Shown in pieces: positions 5,738 to 6,099 of a stretch of DNA of 6,099 bases; position 1 is the first letter of the stretch, and each line of letters begins with the position of its first letter. Position numbers and translations under genes: made by a program. Below the pieces are notes generated by a model. It did not search any database. It was not told the origin of the DNA and saw only the letters and a list, made by a program, of their open reading frames with translations. The DNA is from Pseudomonadota bacterium (lineage in GTDB: Bacteria; Pseudomonadota; Alphaproteobacteria; Rhizobiales; Rhizobiaceae): positions 1 to 6,099 of the forward strand of contig JAEWHN010000312.1 of the NCBI GenBank assembly GCA_023387775.1. The letters are read 5' to 3'.

Positions 5738-5993
5738 CGGCCCATCGGGTTAAGTAAAACAATTCAAAAATCAGATTCTACTTCCCACAGTGAACTTCTC
5801 CTATCATGTTTTCGTCGTCCTGCACAAATATGGACGCAAGGATTTTGTGACACTCAAAGCATCATCACTGATCATCTGCGGCACATCGACGGAGACGCGT
5901 CTCGAGTGAAGTCCGGCGGGCAACTTCTTGCTCCGCCGAACAGCACAACCACGCAGGACGATCAGGACCGTTATCCCGGCAAGGCCGGCAGCG

Positions 5994-6099
5994 TCACTTC
6001 GCGTCCTGTCCGGCGCGGTATGCATCGGACAGCCGCTTCTCGTCCTCCGGCGTAAGATGCGGGGGCTGGAGGGTGATCGTCAGCTTGTCGATCTTGCCG
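5994..6099 (-). CDS. C-terminal end of a probable arylsulfatase (partial, runs off the window)
   Basis: On the - strand the frame entering at 6099 reads 34 residues and stops with TGA at 5996-5994. It starts GKIDKLTITL, continues with a Pro-rich LTPEDEKRL segment, and ends AGQDAK. A beta-strand like GKIDKLTITL followed by PxLTPEDEKRL is what I recall from the extreme C-terminus of bacterial arylsulfatases (sulfatase family, hydrolysis of sulfate esters). The catalytic N-terminal Cys/Ser-x-Pro-x-Arg motif lies outside the window, so the assignment is tentative. Codon use is in line with a GC-rich host. The gene is upstream of, and co-directional with, the beta-barrel gene but separated from it by 307 bp. 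Confidence 0.5.
   Translation of the reverse strand, partial: GKIDKLTITLQPPHLTPEDEKRLSDAYRAGQDAK

Larger units (their letters stand above)
5687..5993. other. Gene-free gap between the sulfatase fragment and the beta-barrel gene
   Basis: This 307-bp gap holds the leader and the 16-bp palindrome of the beta-barrel gene, an A+T-rich promoter-like stretch at about 5750-5785, and two smaller dyads. GAGACGCGTCTC (5892-5903) is a 12-bp perfect palindrome. CGGCGG (5914-5919) with CCGCCG (5933-5938) makes a hairpin with no T-run after it on either strand. The only open frame across it on the - strand (from 6025 to 5804) overlaps the sulfatase end in another frame and has no ribosome site, so I see no gene here. 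Confidence 0.6.

Noticed and set aside
5804..6025. 73-codon open frame on the - strand in the gap before the beta-barrel gene
   Set aside because: It begins inside the sulfatase tail in a different frame, lacks a ribosome site, and its residues look like translated non-coding DNA.

Overview
The window looks like part of the chromosome of a GC-rich alphaproteobacterium, probably Rhizobiales. This is inferred from the high GC of most of it (about 65% in lines counted by hand) and from the gene types: an OprB-type porin, a small outer membrane beta-barrel protein, an SH3-tailed peptidoglycan amidase and the apparent tail of an arylsulfatase. I cannot name the genus. I see no tRNA, rRNA, CRISPR array, insertion sequence or integrase.

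Layout from left to right. A small exported cupin-fold protein (106-531, +) faces an N-acetylmuramoyl-L-alanine amidase with a C-terminal SH3-like domain (714-1556, -). The amidase is followed on its own strand by a convincing intrinsic terminator (627-648). A 147-bp A+T-rich gap separates the amidase from a divergent orphan gene for a protein with three predicted membrane segments (1704-2339, +). The first half of that gene has clearly lower GC than its surroundings. An OprB-family carbohydrate porin (2445-3857, +) follows on the same strand. After a 225-bp leader with an inverted repeat comes a six-helix membrane protein (4083-4805, +) made of three copies of a two-helix repeat. It ends at a hairpin (4840-4872) shared with a convergent outer membrane beta-barrel gene (4913-5686, -). 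A perfect 16-bp palindrome (5722-5737) lies just upstream of the beta-barrel gene. The right edge holds the last 34 codons of a probable arylsulfatase (5994-6099, -).

All six complete genes appear to concern the cell envelope: three have a signal peptide, two are integral membrane proteins, and the amidase acts on the wall or its recycled fragments. They do not form one operon, because the strands alternate, and no shared pathway is evident. The start codons of five genes could be fixed by Shine-Dalgarno-like sequences 5 or 6 nt upstream. I did not find a clearly new multi-gene system. The most unusual elements are the triplicated membrane protein, the 16-bp palindrome, and the orphan three-helix protein divergent from a signal-less amidase.
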